A stretch of 15,401 nt of DNA from Chloroflexota bacterium. Its GTDB lineage: Bacteria; Chloroflexota; Limnocylindria; QHBO01. The notes below the pieces were generated by a model that was given only the letters and a program-made list of their open reading frames with translations, had not been told where the DNA came from and ran no database searches. This document shows, in pieces, positions 14,585-15,401 of the stretch (the stretch's first letter is position 1; each line of letters opens with the position of its first letter). A program made the position numbers and the translations under genes. Location: the NCBI GenBank assembly GCA_005882055.1, contig VBGQ01000010.1:1-15401 (forward strand). The letters run 5' to 3'.

Positions 14585-15401
14585 CAGCGGGGCGTGGCGC
14601 CCCAGTTCTGGCCGCGCCGAGCCGCGTCCAGCGCGCCGCGCGCCCAGCGTCGCTCGGCATCGGTCTGTGGCCAGATGGGTCGGAACATGTACCACTGCGA
14701 AGGATCTTCGCGGATCACCTCGCCAAGCGCGTCGGCGAGCGCCTGCGTCGCGCGATAGACCTCGCCCGGCTCGTCCGATGCGCAGCGAATGGTCGGCAGG
14801 CCGCGAGCCCGGAATCGGTCTCCGCTCGTGCGCAGGCAATAGACCGGCAGCATGGGTGCTCCGGTGCGAGCGGACAGGGTCGCCGGACCGGGCGGCAAGG
14901 TGGTGGGCTCGCCCAGGAACTCGACCGGCACGTCTCCGCGCCGGAAGCCGACGTCGCAGAAGAGGACGACGCTCTGCCGATCGCGGAGGACCCGGAAGAT
15001 GCCGCGCATGTTCCGCCAGCCGATGAGCAGCAATCCGTGCTCGGCACGAACCTGCTTGAGGTGCTCGTAGAGGCTGCCGTAGGTCGTGTCATCGGCGACC
15101 ACGTACAGCGATTCACCGTGGCGCAGCATGGCCGGCCCGATGAGGTCCATGCCGCCGATGTGCACCGTGCAGACCAGCACGCCAGTCCCTCCCGATCGCG
15201 CCGCGGGCAATACCTCGAAGTTGTCGATGGTCACCAGTCGATCGACGATGTCGGGGGTGAGGGTCGGCATGCGCATCACGTCGGCCAGGTACTTGCCGTA
15301 GGACCGAAACGCGCGGCGCGCCGCGCGCCGCACCCGCGGATCATCGGCCGGCAGGCCCATCGGTCTGGAAAGGTTGTCGCAGACGATCTCGACCTTGTCG
15401 C
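14584..15401 (-). CDS. Second LPLAT-family acyltransferase (HX4D), 5' end beyond window
   Basis: The 271 residues in the window end at TGA 14584-14586. The frame stays open through the right edge. The first visible residues, KVEIVCDNLSRPMGLPADD, already match the family (conserved N-L before the HX4D block), so the start lies outside and ATG 15360 is internal. The catalytic motif is TVHIGGMDLI (H, four residues, D). EFLGEPTTLPPGPATLSART and WYMFRPIWP follow, as in lipid A lauroyl- and PIM-acyltransferases. It is a divergent paralogue of the next gene, with the acidic catalytic partner Asp in place of Glu. The two may acylate different positions of one glycolipid; this is inference. Confidence 0.87.
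   Translation of the reverse strand, partial: DKVEIVCDNLSRPMGLPADDPRVRRAARRAFRSYGKYLADVMRMPTLTPDIVDRLVTIDNFEVLPAARSGGTGVLVCTVHIGGMDLIGPAMLRHGESLYVVADDTTYGSLYEHLKQVRAEHGLLLIGWRNMRGIFRVLRDRQSVVLFCDVGFRRGDVPVEFLGEPTTLPPGPATLSARTGAPMLPVYCLRTSGDRFRARGLPTIRCASDEPGEVYRATQALADALGEVIREDPSQWYMFRPIWPQTDAERRWARGALDAARRGQNWGATPR

Noticed and set aside
1..15401. CRISPR array, insertion sequence, prophage or attachment sites
   Set aside because: There are no spaced direct repeats, no transposase or integrase motifs and no terminal inverted repeats.

Overview
The window is a GC-rich (roughly two-thirds G+C) bacterial chromosome segment. There is no sign of phage, insertion sequence, CRISPR or plasmid functions. 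Three things point to a free-living, lipid-glycosylating, high-GC bacterium: PatA/PimA-like phosphatidylinositol-mannoside-type lipid genes, mycothiol-synthase-like double GNATs, and two different membrane protein-mannosyltransferase families. Chloroflexota (Limnocylindria or CSP1-4-like) or a deep actinobacterial relative is my best guess. This is inference from family content, not from a marker gene.

Layout. (1) 1-1140, minus: 5' part of a DUF2723/TMEM260-type (GT117) membrane glycosyltransferase that runs off the left edge. (2) 1129-5799, plus, head to head with it: one very large protein of about 1556 aa. It joins a GT-C glycosyltransferase, a Pro/Ala-rich linker and a GT39-type protein O-mannosyltransferase whose first outer loop carries an inserted beta-propeller-like domain of about 320 residues. 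(3) 5632-7112, minus: a translationally coupled pair, a LiaF/toast-rack-type membrane protein followed by a PspC-domain protein (envelope stress). (4) 7113-8177: about 1 kb with little or no coding. It holds one doubtful single-TM small ORF and, near its right end, a good sigma70-type promoter, several hairpins and a textbook intrinsic terminator. Together these suggest a structured leader RNA or small RNA. (5) 8178-11798, plus: an overlapping operon of ABC ATPase, ABC-2 permease and two tandem double-GNAT acetyltransferases. (6) 11802-15401, minus, convergent with it: two lysophospholipid/PIM-type acyltransferases, a PHP-domain phosphoesterase and a PimA-like GT4 glycosyltransferase, with overlapping starts and stops.

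Working together. The left third is probably an outer-surface protein-mannosylation locus. The right third is a glycophospholipid (PIM-like) assembly operon. The ABC/GNAT operon looks like efflux plus small-molecule acetylation, as in self-protection or thiol metabolism.

Most notable: three genes within about 4 kb each lack a short, normally essential internal segment. The ABC ATPase loses its H-loop region with a frameshift. The permease loses its last TM helix with a frameshift. The GT4 loses the first half of its EX7E motif, in frame. Each gene resumes recognisable family sequence after the gap, and the operon start/stop overlaps are kept. This is either clustered recent gene decay or, quite possibly, a set of assembly deletions. 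Raw reads would decide.
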